Assembly: GCF_900103875.1 (NCBI RefSeq)
Contig: NZ_LT629705.1
Span: 6,147,001-6,211,000 of the forward strand
DNA length: 64,000 nucleotides
DNA from: Pseudomonas arsenicoxydans
GTDB taxonomy: Bacteria > Pseudomonadota > Gammaproteobacteria > Pseudomonadales > Pseudomonadaceae
Direction: 5' to 3'
This document shows positions 18,232 through 27,695 of the stretch, piece after piece. Position 1 is the first letter of the stretch; each line of letters starts with the position of its first letter. A model generated the notes under the pieces. That model was not told where the DNA came from and did not search any database. It saw only the letters and a program-made list of their open reading frames with translations. Position numbers and translations under genes: made by a program.

Positions 18232-19749
18232 GTGACCAATCTAAACCAGCCTGAATCGCCTAAACCGGCCATCCGCAGCGTGTTGATCGCCCTGATGCTG
18301 GCGATTTTCCTCGGCGCGCTGGACCAAACCATCGTCGCCGTTTCGATGCCGGCCATTTCTGCACAATTCAAGGACGTCAGCCTGCTGGCCTGGGTGATTT
18401 CCGGCTACATGGTAGCGATGACCGTGGCGGTGCCGATCTACGGCAAGCTCGGCGATTTGTATGGCCGGCGCAAGTTGATGCTGTTCGGCATGGGCCTGTT
18501 CACGATCGCCTCGCTGTTTTGCGGCATGGCCCAGAGCATGGAGCAACTGGTGCTGGCGCGGATTCTCCAGGGCATCGGCGCGGGCGGAATGATTTCGGTC
18601 AGCCAGGCGATCATCGGCGACATCGTCCCGCCCCGCGAACGTGGTCGTTATCAGGGGTATTTCAGCAGCATGTACGCGGTGGCCAGCGTCGCAGGCCCGG
18701 TGCTGGGCGGTTACATGACCGAGTACTTGTCCTGGCGCTGGGTGTTTCTGATCAACCTGCCACTGGGCCTCGGTGCCTGGCTGGTGGCCAATCGCACACT
18801 GGTCGGGCTGCCGGTGCCGCAACGTAAACCAATCATCGATTACCTCGGCACCTTGCTGATGATCATCGGCTTGACTGCTTTGTTGCTGGGCATCACTCAG
18901 GTCGGGCAAGGCCATTCGTGGCGCAGTGCCGAAGTGTTGAGCCTGCTCGTATGTTCGGTGTTGGTGCTGGCGCTGTTTGTCTGGCATGAGCGCCGGGCGC
19001 GTGAGCCGTTGTTGCCGATGCATCTGTTCGCCAACCGCAATGCGCTCCTGTGCTGGTGCACGATCTTCTTCACCAGTTTCCAGGCCATCTCGCTGATCGT
19101 CCTGATGCCGCTGCGCTTTCAGAGCGTCACGGGCGCGGGGGCCGACAGCGCCGCGCTGCACTTGTTGCCGCTGGCCATGGGCTTGCCGATTGGCGCGTAT
19201 TTCGCCGGGCGCCGCACGTCGGTGACCGGGCGCTACAAACCGATGATCCTGACCGGGGCGGTGCTGATGCCGTTCTCGATTCTCGGCATGGCCTTCAGCC
19301 CACCGCAGGCTTTTCTGTTGAGCAGTCTGTTTATGTTGCTCAGCGGGATCGCCAGCGGCATGCAATTCCCGACGTCATTGGTCGGCACACAGAACTCGGT
19401 GGATCAGCGCGATATCGGCGTCGCAACAAGCACCACCAATCTGTTTCGCTCCTTGGGTGGCGCGGTGGGTGTGGCATTGATGTCGGCGTTGCTGCTGGCG
19501 TTGTTGCAGGATTCAAGCTTTGCCCACCTGGCCGGCTCGTCGATGATTGGCGAAGGCCACTCGGGGAATGTGTTGCTCGATGGTTTGAATGCCGCACCTG
19601 GTGATGCGCAGAACGCCCTGCGCGCGGAATTGCTGCTGACCTTCCGGCATTTGCTGATGGTCAGTGCGGCGGTGTCGTTGCTGGGGCTGGCGGCGGCGAT
19701 TGTCATGCCGAACATGGTGTTGCGTGGACGCGAGGATAAGGTCCGCTAA
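18232..19749 (+). CDS. MFS transporter, DHA2 (EmrB/QacA) family
   Basis: 505 residues, about 14 membrane helices. It has the DHA2 motifs LDQTIVAVSMPAIS near the N terminus, GKLGDLYGRRKLMLFG (motif A) and WRWVFLINLPLG. The start is taken as GTG 18232, giving the expected short cytoplasmic N terminus; the frame is open further upstream, into pobA. It follows pobA by 79 bases and may be co-transcribed. Possible roles are export of aromatic acids or transport of 4-hydroxybenzoate (inference). Confidence 0.88.
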   Translation: MTNLNQPESPKPAIRSVLIALMLAIFLGALDQTIVAVSMPAISAQFKDVSLLAWVISGYMVAMTVAVPIYGKLGDLYGRRKLMLFGMGLFTIASLFCGMAQSMEQLVLARILQGIGAGGMISVSQAIIGDIVPPRERGRYQGYFSSMYAVASVAGPVLGGYMTEYLSWRWVFLINLPLGLGAWLVANRTLVGLPVPQRKPIIDYLGTLLMIIGLTALLLGITQVGQGHSWRSAEVLSLLVCSVLVLALFVWHERRAREPLLPMHLFANRNALLCWCTIFFTSFQAISLIVLMPLRFQSVTGAGADSAALHLLPLAMGLPIGAYFAGRRTSVTGRYKPMILTGAVLMPFSILGMAFSPPQAFLLSSLFMLLSGIASGMQFPTSLVGTQNSVDQRDIGVATSTTNLFRSLGGAVGVALMSALLLALLQDSSFAHLAGSSMIGEGHSGNVLLDGLNAAPGDAQNALRAELLLTFRHLLMVSAAVSLLGLAAAIVMPNMVLRGREDKVR

Positions 19750-19755
19750 AAGCAG

Positions 19756-19853
19756 AAGATCGCAGCCTCGTTTCACTCGACAGCTCCTACAAAGGAACGC
19801 GTATATCCTGTAGGAGCTGTCGAGTAAAACGAGGCTGCGATCTTTTGATCTTC
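19756..19853. repeat. inverted repeat pair, GTAGGAGCTG class, overlapping a stop codon
   Basis: Opposed copies fill the space between convergent genes. The last bases overlap the stop codon (19852-19854) of the leftward Cache-domain gene, so the repeat abuts the coding end exactly. Confidence 0.88.
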
Positions 19854-20700
19854 AAGGGCTGTAATACCCGACCGCCACCAGGAAATGCCCGACCTTCTTC
19901 AGGTACGCATGCTTGTCTTCAACCTTGCCGGTCACCGGGTTTTTCCAGCGGTATTCGTATTCGCCGTAATCCTGCTTGGCAATCAAATCCAGGATCGGCT
20001 CGCCCACCGGTTTGCCTTCCGGGTCCTTGATCTTGCCGAAGTCGGTATTGATCAGTCGCAGGTTGGTGCCGTGCGCGACGTAGCGCTGGGAATTGAGGTC
20101 GACGACAAACACATACAGGTCATCCTGCAAGTAACCGCCCTTGAGCGAATTGATCGCATTCAGCGTGTCCTTTTCGTCCTTGGCCAGATCGGTCGCCGCT
20201 TTGTTCAGCAAGGCCATCGCCTGTTCCGCTGAGGCTCGTGGCAGGTAATAACCCACCGCCAGAATCCGCTGGCCAACGCGCTGGTAGAACACATGCTTGC
20301 GTTCGACCTTGCCGTCGGACCAGTTCTGCCAGCGATATTCCGCCTGTTGAATGCCATTGCCTTCCGGCACGCTCAAGGCGTCCTTGAATGCTTTCTGCAA
20401 ATCCGGCCCGAGGGTTTCGGACACATCACGCCCGATCAATGCCGAAGACGGTCCACCGCTGGCGAGCATCACGCCTTTGGTGTCGACCACGAAGACATAG
20501 CGATCCTTGTCGACAAATTCGCCCTGACGACTGAAGGCGGCGAACGCCTTGTCGCCGTTGTCGTGGTAGTAAGCCAATGCTTTTTCCAGCAAGGCCTTGG
20601 CGGCCTGACTGTCATCCTTTTGGGCCGTGGCGGCATGAACCTGCCCCAGGCACAGCAACAGCATCGCGCCCAGCCCCGCCAACTTGTGCAGAACCCCCAT
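19852..20700 (-). CDS. periplasmic protein with two tandem Cache domains
   Basis: 282 residues with an N-terminal signal peptide (cleavage near AQA/ATA, residue 24). Two similar halves each hold a VFVVD core and end in GYY: residues about 50-145 and 185-282. This is the single-Cache type of ligand-sensing domain usually found in chemoreceptors and histidine kinases. Here there is no transmembrane anchor after the domains and no output domain, so it acts as a free periplasmic ligand binder, or works with an unlinked receptor. Confidence 0.8.
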   Translation of the reverse strand: MGVLHKLAGLGAMLLLCLGQVHAATAQKDDSQAAKALLEKALAYYHDNGDKAFAAFSRQGEFVDKDRYVFVVDTKGVMLASGGPSSALIGRDVSETLGPDLQKAFKDALSVPEGNGIQQAEYRWQNWSDGKVERKHVFYQRVGQRILAVGYYLPRASAEQAMALLNKAATDLAKDEKDTLNAINSLKGGYLQDDLYVFVVDLNSQRYVAHGTNLRLINTDFGKIKDPEGKPVGEPILDLIAKQDYGEYEYRWKNPVTGKVEDKHAYLKKVGHFLVAVGYYSP

Positions 20701-20823
20701 AGTCCATCCCCCGTTCTTGTCAGTGTTTCAAGAGCGTAGACGGCAATGGGATATGTATGAATATTCAGCGAATCGCAGTGTGTAAGGAAATCATTCCCGG
20801 ACTGCCCGGGAATGATTCAGGCC

Positions 20824-21693
20824 TCACTGCCGGGCGCGCAGTTGCTGTTGCAGATTCTGGATCTGCGCCTGCAGGGTGTTGATGTTGCGGGTGGTCTGGC
20901 CGCGGAAGGCGTCGAACTCGGCGATATTGGTGGCGCCTTGCGCAACGGCCGGGCGGTTGTCCTGCTCACTTTTGAGCACGATCATTTCTTGTTCCAGACG
21001 CTCGATGGCGGCGCTCGGGTTGCCTTGTTTCTTCAGCGCGACAATGTCGGCACCGAGGCTTTTAAGCTGTGCGTCGAATTTGTTGTCATCCGGGGCACTT
21101 TTCAGCGCGGCCAAATCGCTGCTCAGGGCTTTGACCTGCGCCTGCAATTGCGTGTTGGCGGTCTGGTGCTCGGTGTTCTGGGCGGTCATTTGCGCCAGGC
21201 GCTTGTCCAGATCGGCGGTTTGCGCGGTCATCTGTGCCAGGCGTTTGTCCAGTTCCGAGGTCTGGCCGACAACGCCTTGCTGCTGTTGGCTCTGGTCCTG
21301 GAGTTTGCTTTCCAGTTGCTTGATTTGCAGCTTCAAGGCTTCGCTGTCGCTATTGACGTTGGTCTGGCTGGCGACCACCTTGCCGGAAATATCCTGCAAG
21401 CGCCCCGCCGCTTCCTCACTGATGCGCGCGAAACTTTCCTGGGTCGCCACCAGTTGCTGTTCCATCAGCGAAATCTGCTGGAAGCTCCACCAGGCAAGGC
21501 CTGCAAAGGCAAAAAACAGAGCGCCGACCAATGCCCACAACGGGCCGGTGCTGGCGCTTTTGACTTTGACGACAGGCACCGGCCGCGAATGCACGGAAGT
21601 GCGCGCCGTGGTCGGAAAATCATCGTCGAGGACGTCGGCACGCAGGCTTGGGACATCGTCGAAGTCGTCGTTGGCATCGTTACGCATGGACAT
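20824..21693 (-). CDS. membrane-anchored coiled-coil protein, function unknown
   Basis: 289 residues. An acidic N-terminal tail (about 45 residues) precedes one membrane helix (GPLWALVGALFFAFAGLAWW), then a long coiled coil. An 11-residue unit, LDKRLAQMTAQ, occurs twice in tandem near the middle. Topology suggests a periplasmic coiled coil. Pseudomonas homologues are sometimes labelled ATPase, but no Walker motif is visible here. Confidence 0.7.
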   Translation of the reverse strand: MSMRNDANDDFDDVPSLRADVLDDDFPTTARTSVHSRPVPVVKVKSASTGPLWALVGALFFAFAGLAWWSFQQISLMEQQLVATQESFARISEEAAGRLQDISGKVVASQTNVNSDSEALKLQIKQLESKLQDQSQQQQGVVGQTSELDKRLAQMTAQTADLDKRLAQMTAQNTEHQTANTQLQAQVKALSSDLAALKSAPDDNKFDAQLKSLGADIVALKKQGNPSAAIERLEQEMIVLKSEQDNRPAVAQGATNIAEFDAFRGQTTRNINTLQAQIQNLQQQLRARQ

Positions 21694-21812
21694 TGAGTCA
21701 ACCTTTGTGGAACGCGGTGATGGCTTTATGCGGCGAGTATAAACCCCACTGCCGACCGATTGACCCTCAACCGCAAACTCGGTTCATTGCTGGCAGACGG
21801 GCAACCGGGCAG

Positions 21813-22805
21813 TCAGCGAAGGTCCTGAGCCTTCCACCAGCCGCAGAATTCGTCGAGGGCCGTCCAGAGACTGACCTTCGGATCGTAGTCCAGATAATGC
21901 CGGGCGCGACTGATGTCCAGGGTGAAATTTTTGTTCATGACTTGCATGCCCAGTCGCGACAGCGTCGGCTCGGGACGGCCCGGCCACAGCTTGCACACCC
22001 CTTCGTTGAGCGCGGCAACGCTGTAGGCCAATCCATAGGAACGGTAGCGCGTCACCTGTGGGACATCCATCTTGCGCATGACGTAATTGACCACATCCCA
22101 CAACGGCACCGGCGCGCCGTTGCTGATGTTGTAGACCTTGCCCAAGGCCGAACCGCTGGCCAGCAAACTGCTGAGCAATGCTTCGTTGAGGTTGTGCACG
22201 CTGGTGAAATCGACTTTGTTCAGGCCGTTGCCAATGATCGCCAGCCGGCCCTTGCGCTGCATCTTCAGCAGACGCGGGAAGATGCTCATGTCACCGGCCC
22301 CGGTCACGAAACGCGGGCGCAGGGCGATGGTTTCGAGACCGAATTCCTGGGCGCCAAAGACCTTCTGCTCGGCCAGAAACTTGGTGGCCGCGTAAGGGTG
22401 CTTGAAGCGTTTAGGCACCTGTTCTTCGGTCAGCCCCAGATGATCGCGGCCATCGAAGTAGATCGACGGCGACGACAAATGCACCAGGCGCCGAACGCGC
22501 TGCTTCAGGCAGGCCTCGACCACGTTTTCGGTGACCTGCACGTTGCCTTGATGAAAGTCCTGATAACGCCCCCACAACCCGACCGCGCCAGCGCAATGGA
22601 CCACGGCCTCGACATCTGAACACAGCTCGCGCGCCAGTTCCGGGTCGCTCAAGTCGCCCTGGATAAACTCGGCGCCACGGCGCACCAGGTGTTCAACGCT
22701 TTCGGCCCGGCGACCGTTGACCCGCACGTCCAGGCCTTGCTCCAGGGCAAAACGCGCAAAGCGTCCGCCAATGAAGCCGCTTGCGCCGGTGACCAGAATT
22801 TTCAT
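21813..22805 (-). CDS. NAD-dependent epimerase/dehydratase family protein
   Basis: 330 residues. The N-terminal Rossmann motif is VTGASGFIGGRFARFAL. The catalytic YxxxK appears as YAATKFL, and the family resembles 3-beta-hydroxysteroid dehydrogenase/sugar-nucleotide epimerases (VEAVVHCAGAVG). Substrate unknown. ATG 22805 has GGAG six bases upstream. Confidence 0.85.
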   Translation of the reverse strand: MKILVTGASGFIGGRFARFALEQGLDVRVNGRRAESVEHLVRRGAEFIQGDLSDPELARELCSDVEAVVHCAGAVGLWGRYQDFHQGNVQVTENVVEACLKQRVRRLVHLSSPSIYFDGRDHLGLTEEQVPKRFKHPYAATKFLAEQKVFGAQEFGLETIALRPRFVTGAGDMSIFPRLLKMQRKGRLAIIGNGLNKVDFTSVHNLNEALLSSLLASGSALGKVYNISNGAPVPLWDVVNYVMRKMDVPQVTRYRSYGLAYSVAALNEGVCKLWPGRPEPTLSRLGMQVMNKNFTLDISRARHYLDYDPKVSLWTALDEFCGWWKAQDLR

Positions 22806-22901
22806 GTAGAGCTCCAACAAATGCAGCAGTGAGCCTCAAGCTACACGCTGCAAGTTAAAAACGTTCCGCAAGCGCTTCACTTGCGGCTTGCAGCTTGACG
22901 C

Positions 22902-23801
22902 TTATGGCTGCTTCCAGGGCACCAGCCATTGCTTCGACGAACGCACCAATTGATCGGTCAACAACCCCAGAAGCTGACCGCCATTGCGCCAATGATGCCA
23001 GTACAGCGGCACATCGATGGGCTTATCTGGCAAAAGCTCGACCAAAACGCCGCGATCCAGTTGCTCGCGCACCTGTAATTCCGGCACCAGCCCCCAGCCG
23101 AGACCGGCCTCGGTCAAGCGGATGAAGCCTTCGGATGACGGGCATAAATGGTGCTCGAAACCACCCTCGACACCCAACGAAGCAAGGTAGCGATGCTGGA
23201 GGAAATCGTCCGGGCCGAAGACCAGTGCAGGGGTTTTCGCCAGCAGATCAGCCCGAACCCCTTCAGGAAAATGCCGTTCAATGAACGCCGGGCTGGCCAA
23301 CGCCCGATAACGCATGGCGCCCAATAACACGCTGCGCGCACCGGCTACTGGCCGTTCACTGGCACAAATGCATGCGGCCACTTCGCCTGCGCGCATACGT
23401 TTGAGGCCGACCGTCTGGTCTTCGACGACCAGATCCAGCAGCAAGTGCTGCTCGGCGCAGAAGTCACTGACGGCAGCGGCCCACCATGTGGCGAGGCTGT
23501 CGGCATTCAAGGCGATTCGCAGGCGTTCCGGCAGACCTTCTTCGTCCAGCGCCGGGACCAGCGTCTGTAGATCCCGCTCAAGCAAACGCACCTGCTGGAC
23601 GTGGTTGAGCAGGCGCCGACCAATCTCGGTCGGCGCCGGAGGAGTGATCCGCACCAACACCGGCTGGCCGACTCGCGCCTCCAGCAGTTTGATCCGTTGG
23701 GAAATTGCCGACTGGGACAACCCCAGCACCTGCGCGGCGCGTTCAAATCCAGCCTGCTCGACCACGGCGGCCAAGGCGGAAAGCAATTTATAGTCGAACA
23801 T
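22902..23801 (-). CDS. argP: LysR-family regulator ArgP
   Basis: 299 residues. The N terminus FDYKLLSALAAVVEQAGFERAAQVLGLSQSAISQRIK (two stretches of a single helix-turn-helix) is that of ArgP/IciA. ArgP activates the arginine/lysine exporter gene argO in response to arginine. Here the exporter lies 503 bases away in the divergent direction, behind an ACT-domain gene, which fits that role. ATG 23801 has AGGA six bases upstream. Confidence 0.87.
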   Translation of the reverse strand: MFDYKLLSALAAVVEQAGFERAAQVLGLSQSAISQRIKLLEARVGQPVLVRITPPAPTEIGRRLLNHVQQVRLLERDLQTLVPALDEEGLPERLRIALNADSLATWWAAAVSDFCAEQHLLLDLVVEDQTVGLKRMRAGEVAACICASERPVAGARSVLLGAMRYRALASPAFIERHFPEGVRADLLAKTPALVFGPDDFLQHRYLASLGVEGGFEHHLCPSSEGFIRLTEAGLGWGLVPELQVREQLDRGVLVELLPDKPIDVPLYWHHWRNGGQLLGLLTDQLVRSSKQWLVPWKQP

Positions 23802-23897
23802 CAGTTTTCCTAATGAGCGATCAGCATGATTGGTTTTTCTTATACAGGTTAGCAGCGGAGAATGCCCGGCAAGCACTCTTTCACAAGGAACATCGAC

Positions 23898-24299
23898 ATG
23901 GCTGGCGAAACTTCATTGGCCACCTTGCTGCGCAGCATGAGCCCGCAACTCAACGACGGCGAATACGTGTTCTGCACCCTGCGCGACAGCACGTTACCGG
24001 CAGGACTTGAGATCATCGGCAGCTTCCGCGAGCAGGAAGGCCTGACGGTGATTCTGGAACGTTCCCACGCGGAAAAGGCCGGTTTCAGCTTCGACTACGT
24101 CGCGGCCTGGATCACCCTGAACGTGCACTCGGCCCTCGAAGCCGTCGGCCTGACGGCCGCGTTCGCCACGGCCCTGGGCCAGGCCGGCATCAGTTGCAAC
24201 GTGATCGCCGGTTACTACCACGACCATTTATTCGTCGGTCAGGCCGACGCCCAACGCGCACTGCAAGTGCTGCGCGACCTGGCAGCCAACGCGGAGTAA
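23898..24299 (+). CDS. ACT-domain protein, probable amino acid-sensing protein
   Basis: 133 residues, resembling the paired ACT_3/ACT_7 family (ETSLATLLRSMSPQLNDGEY at the start; AGISCNVIAGYYHDHLFV near the end). Such proteins bind amino acids. It sits between argP and the argO-like exporter, five bases before the latter, so it probably belongs to one operon and may report basic amino acid levels. ATG 23898 has AAGGA eight bases upstream. Confidence 0.82.
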   Translation: MAGETSLATLLRSMSPQLNDGEYVFCTLRDSTLPAGLEIIGSFREQEGLTVILERSHAEKAGFSFDYVAAWITLNVHSALEAVGLTAAFATALGQAGISCNVIAGYYHDHLFVGQADAQRALQVLRDLAANAE

Positions 24300-24304
24300 A
24301 ACCT

Positions 24305-24907
24305 ATGTGGCAAAGTTATGTGAACGGCCTGTTGGTGGCCGCCGGATTGATCATGGCGATCGGCACCCAGAATGCGTTTGTACTGGCGCAAAGCCTTCGC
24401 CGCGAACATCACCTGCCGGTGGCGGCGCTGTGTGTGGCGTGCGATGCATTATTGGTTGCCGCGGGCGTATTCGGCCTGGCAACCGTACTCGCGCAAAATC
24501 CAACCCTGTTGGCAGTCGCGCGGTGGGGTGGCGCGGTGTTTCTGATCTGGTATGGCAGCCAGGCGCTGCGTCGGGCCTGTTCGAAACAAAGCCTGCAACA
24601 AGGTGAGAATCAAACCGTTCGTTCACTGCGCGCGGTGATGCTCAGCGCCTTGGCGGTGACCTTGCTCAACCCGCACGTTTACCTGGATACGGTTTTGTTG
24701 ATCGGCTCACTCGGCGCCCAACAAACCGAGCCCGGCGCCTATGTCGTCGGCGCGGCCAGTGCGTCGTTGCTGTGGTTCTTCACCCTGGCCCTGGGCGCCG
24801 CCTGGTTGGCACCGTGGCTGGCACGGCCCAGCACCTGGCGGATTCTCGATCTGCTGGTGGCGGTAATGATGTTTGCGGTGGCCTTTCAATTAATCGTCAC
24901 CCCCTGA
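24305..24907 (+). CDS. argO: LysE/ArgO-family amino acid exporter
   Basis: 200 residues, about six membrane helices. It has the exporter pattern [14 protein letters not shown] near the N terminus and [20 protein letters not shown] in the middle, both close to ArgO. It exports arginine and possibly lysine or canavanine across the inner membrane. It is cotranscribed with the ACT-domain gene and likely activated by ArgP. Confidence 0.83.
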   Translation: MWQSYVNGLLVAAGLIMAIGTQNAFVLAQSLRREHHLPVAALCVACDALLVAAGVFGLATVLAQNPTLLAVARWGGAVFLIWYGSQALRRACSKQSLQQGENQTVRSLRAVMLSALAVTLLNPHVYLDTVLLIGSLGAQQTEPGAYVVGAASASLLWFFTLALGAAWLAPWLARPSTWRILDLLVAVMMFAVAFQLIVTP

Positions 24908-25083
24908 TTATTCCAAAAGGCTCTGGAACCTCTATCCCACACAGTTGTTGCGTGGTTATGCCGCACCCCCGGTGCTATGATCCGATCCGATGCGCCGCAA
25001 AGAGTACAAACTCCCCGGCGCTTGTCTGGCCGCCCGTGATCGGCCTTGCGCTCACCGCAACTGACCTGATTAGGAGAATCATC

Positions 25084-25680
25084 ATGGCTTTCGAATTGCC
25101 GCCGCTGCCTTACGCACACGATGCCCTGCAGCCGCACATTTCCAAGGAAACTCTGGAATACCACCACGACAAGCACCACAACACCTACGTCGTGAACCTG
25201 AACAACCTGGTGCCAGGCACCGAGTTCGAAGGCAAGACCCTGGAACAAATCGTCAAGACTTCCTCGGGTGGCATCTTCAACAACGCCGCTCAGGTCTGGA
25301 ACCACACTTTCTACTGGAACTGCCTGGCGCCAAACGCTGGCGGTCAACCAACCGGCGCGCTGGCTGAAGCCATCAACGCTTCCTTCGGTTCGTTCGACAA
25401 GTTCAAAGAAGAATTCAGCAAAACCTCGATCGGCACCTTCGGTTCCGGCTGGGGCTGGCTGGTGAAAAAGGCTGACGGTTCCCTGGCCCTGGCCAGCACC
25501 ATCGGCGCCGGCAACCCGCTGACCAGCGGCGACACCCCGCTGCTGACCTGCGACGTCTGGGAACACGCTTACTACATCGACTACCGCAACCTTCGTCCGA
25601 AATACGTCGAAGCGTTCTGGAACCTGGTCAACTGGAAATTCGTGGCTGAGCAGTTCGAAGGCAAAACCTTCACCGCTTAA
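25084..25680 (+). CDS. sodB: Fe superoxide dismutase
   Basis: 198 residues. Metal ligands are visible as H27 in YHHDKHH, H74 in VWNHTFYW, and Asp and His in CDVWEHAYY. The [13 protein letters not shown] and SGWGWLV segments mark the iron type. It converts superoxide to hydrogen peroxide and oxygen in the cytoplasm. ATG 25084 has AGGAG upstream. A terminator follows. Confidence 0.96.
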   Translation: MAFELPPLPYAHDALQPHISKETLEYHHDKHHNTYVVNLNNLVPGTEFEGKTLEQIVKTSSGGIFNNAAQVWNHTFYWNCLAPNAGGQPTGALAEAINASFGSFDKFKEEFSKTSIGTFGSGWGWLVKKADGSLALASTIGAGNPLTSGDTPLLTCDVWEHAYYIDYRNLRPKYVEAFWNLVNWKFVAEQFEGKTFTA

Positions 25681-25699
25681 GATCGACGCCAGTCAAAAA

Positions 25700-25724
25700 A
25701 ACCCGGCTTTATGCCGGGTTTTTT
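25700..25724 (+). terminator. rho-independent terminator of sodB
   Basis: AACCCGGC-TTTAT-GCCGGG stem followed by six T, 20 bases past the sodB stop. Confidence 0.9.
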
Positions 25725-25739
25725 ATGGCCTGGAAAAAG

Positions 25740-26113
25740 TCACGCCCCTTGCGGATCGACATTATCCAATGCCCGGTTCGCCGCCAACTCCGCCAGCATG
25801 ATGATCTGCTGGATTGCCAACACCGTGTTGCGCTGCGGGCCGATCAGGTTTGTGGCGAAATCGCTGGCCATGACACTCGCCGAGGCCAGGGACTCGCAGG
25901 CTTGGGCCAGGAGACTTTCGGAGTCCATGCTGGGGGCGATCATGAACATCGTGCTGGGGCGACGGGGTTTTTCGAGGTATTGGTCTGGCGGGTCGAGGTA
26001 GTAATCGAGGGCGCGTTTTATGGCTTTGCGGTCTCGCAGGAGTACTTCGGATTGGGTGTCTTCGGCGTTGGGGTGGTGGTGTTGAAGGGTGGGTAGGGAA
26101 TCAATTTGTCCAT
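25740..26113 (-). pseudogene. DUF6124 family gene, copy 1, frameshifted
   Basis: The C-terminal part matches copy 2 almost residue for residue (RRPSTMFMIAP, then SLLAQACESLASASVMASDF and QRNTVLAIQQI). The conserved start is ATG 26113, after GGAG, in the same place as in copy 2. From there, however, the frame runs into a stop after 31 codons: this copy has four C (plus strand G, 26070-26073) where copy 2 has five. The open frame continuing into the leader is an artefact of that deletion. Either a recent pseudogene, a slippage-prone phase site, or a sequencing error in a homopolymer. Confidence 0.8.
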
Positions 26114-26400
26114 TGTATTTCTCCAGCGTTGGAGCCTCCACTTGCCGCTTCTCACACGGCGAAGAGGTGGCAGCTATGTGCGAGGTGAGAAGACCGGTTA
26201 TGGACACCCGGCCGGACCGAAGTCCGCCGGCACACAGCAGAGCATTGCAGGCAGCAAATAGCTGGCGGCAATTATGGTGATACTGACGCTAGATTCATAC
26301 ATATCTGTTCACGGGTTCTCACACCCGGTCGCTGAGTTATTCAGCGACAGCCAGAGGTTAGAGGTAGTGCTTCCTACCCGGCAACCGACACTTATATGAT
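26114..26400 (-). promoter_or_regulatory. structured leader of DUF6124 copy 1
   Basis: Same order of elements as the leader at 28316-28600: hairpin arms around CGCTGA; upstream motif (26313-26326, GGGTTCTCACACCC on plus); central motif (26184-26195, GGTGAGAAGACC on plus); downstream motif (26145-26159, CCGCTTCTCACACGG on plus) just before the gene. The left arm of the main stem is shortened here by about six bases, a sign of decay. Confidence 0.65.
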
Positions 26401-26596
26401 TAATACCCCGAACAACATTAGATCTGTCCCCACGGGCCTCTTACCTTCTACCATTTATAGCGAAAACATATAAAAAACTGTCGGATTTTACAGGTGCCAA
26501 GGCGCAACTCACGATCTATCTTCATATACGAAGCAACAAGAAGCCATTCAGAACCTAAACTCGCACACTCGTGGTTTATATATACTGGAGATAAAA

Positions 26597-26980
26597 ATGT
26601 CACGCTCGGCAACTTACAACTCTGACCCACGCGGTTACTGCTTGACAATAACAAGCGCAAACAAGGCAAATGGGACGCTTACCGGAAATATGAGCAGTCA
26701 AACGGAAGGTGACAAGGGTGAAAACTTTAATGGAAAGTTCCGTTTTGACAAAACAGAAAAACAGACACGCATTAATTTTTGTACGTCTACGGACACATGG
26801 GATCTGTGGGCTGAGTTCCACAGCGATGGCACGCCAGAACTTGAAACTTTCAAGTCAACAAGAACACCGTTATCCGACGCAAACAACAAAATATTCACAT
26901 TGTTTTACAAGGACCTTTCTAATAAAGACCATACAAGTTGGTTTGGTACGCCTCCTGGTCCTGGTCAACCCGCAATGTAA
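26597..26980 (+). CDS. AT-rich orphan gene, unknown function
   Basis: 127 residues. ATG 26597 is preceded by an ideal GGAG at six bases and an AT-rich region. Composition is clearly lower in G+C than the neighbours, with Asn, Lys and Thr rich codons, suggesting recent transfer. No signal peptide. The protein looks all-beta: short strands such as GTLTGNMSS, WDLWAEFHSDGTPELETF and FTLFYKD. There is a faint avidin-like pattern (GxLTG, then W-x-x-x-F...DG...STRT...FT), which I treat as speculation. Confidence 0.6.
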   Translation: MSRSATYNSDPRGYCLTITSANKANGTLTGNMSSQTEGDKGENFNGKFRFDKTEKQTRINFCTSTDTWDLWAEFHSDGTPELETFKSTRTPLSDANNKIFTLFYKDLSNKDHTSWFGTPPGPGQPAM

Positions 26981-27084
26981 ATACAGGCATAAACTACAGC
27001 TCCATTAAATACATCATTCAAAAAGCCGCATCACTGCGTAATGCAGTTCACTTAAGCATTTGAGCTCACGCGGGGCTTCCTGGA

Positions 27085-27120
27085 AAATCCGATGTCAAAC
27101 CTTTGGTATCGGATTTTTTA
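27085..27120 (+). terminator. hairpin and T-run near the left end of the IS4 remnant
   Basis: AATCCGAT and ATCGGATT arms around a 14-base loop, followed by six T. It would stop transcription entering from outside, protecting the element from read-through, as is common in insertion sequences. Confidence 0.5.
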
Positions 27121-27227
27121 TGTCTTTCAACAACACCTGCTCGACCTCCGCGACCTTTTCAAGTTCTCTGATCTGAGTACCTTCACTCAAAACAATCCTG
27201 TTAGATGGGTAGCCTCAGCGCTGCTTT

Positions 27228-27695
27228 TTGCGCAGGCATCCATCCGCCGATGTCATTGAAGAAATCGCCCGTTATGGCAAGCATGAGCGCCTGGTACGCA
27301 TGATGATCTCGCCGCAGGCGAAGAAGCGACCTCCGAGCCTCCCAACTCACTGGGTAATGCGCGAAGGCAGCTATGAAGTCCAGGGTAAGTTGAAAACCGT
27401 CATGACATCGGTGCCGGTTAGCACCTACAGCACTATGGCCGTCGCCGAGCTTTACCAGCAGCGCTGGGAAATCGAGCTGGGCTTCAGGGATATCAAAAGT
27501 TCAATGCAGCAGAACGCAATGACCTTGCGCAGCAAGAAGATCGACCTGGTTTACCAAGAGGTCTTGGGATTGTTGCCGGCCTACAACGTGAGTCGCAGGG
27601 AAGCTAGTCAAGCCGCAGTGGCTTTTGGACGAGTACCGTCGGACATCCGCTTCATGCCAGCCTGCCAATACATCGCCGTTCAACTGAACGTATGA
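27228..27695 (+). pseudogene. IS4-family transposase, C-terminal remnant
   Basis: The 155-codon frame carries the YREK signature of IS4 transposases: YQQRWEIELGFRDIK, i.e. Y-2-R-3-E-6-K, with the catalytic Glu. The two catalytic Asp residues are missing because of the internal deletion, and the N-terminal fragment lies in another frame upstream. Not functional alone. Confidence 0.82.

Noticed and set aside
24948..24981. Possible sigma-70 promoter of sodB (TTGCGT and TATGAT)
   Set aside because: The spacer is 22 bases, too long. Only the -10-like box is convincing, so it was not listed.
25740..26207. 155-codon DUF6124 frame starting inside the leader
   Set aside because: The extra N-terminal 30 codons translate the conserved leader RNA and exist only because the frameshift joined the frames; copy 2 shows the real start.
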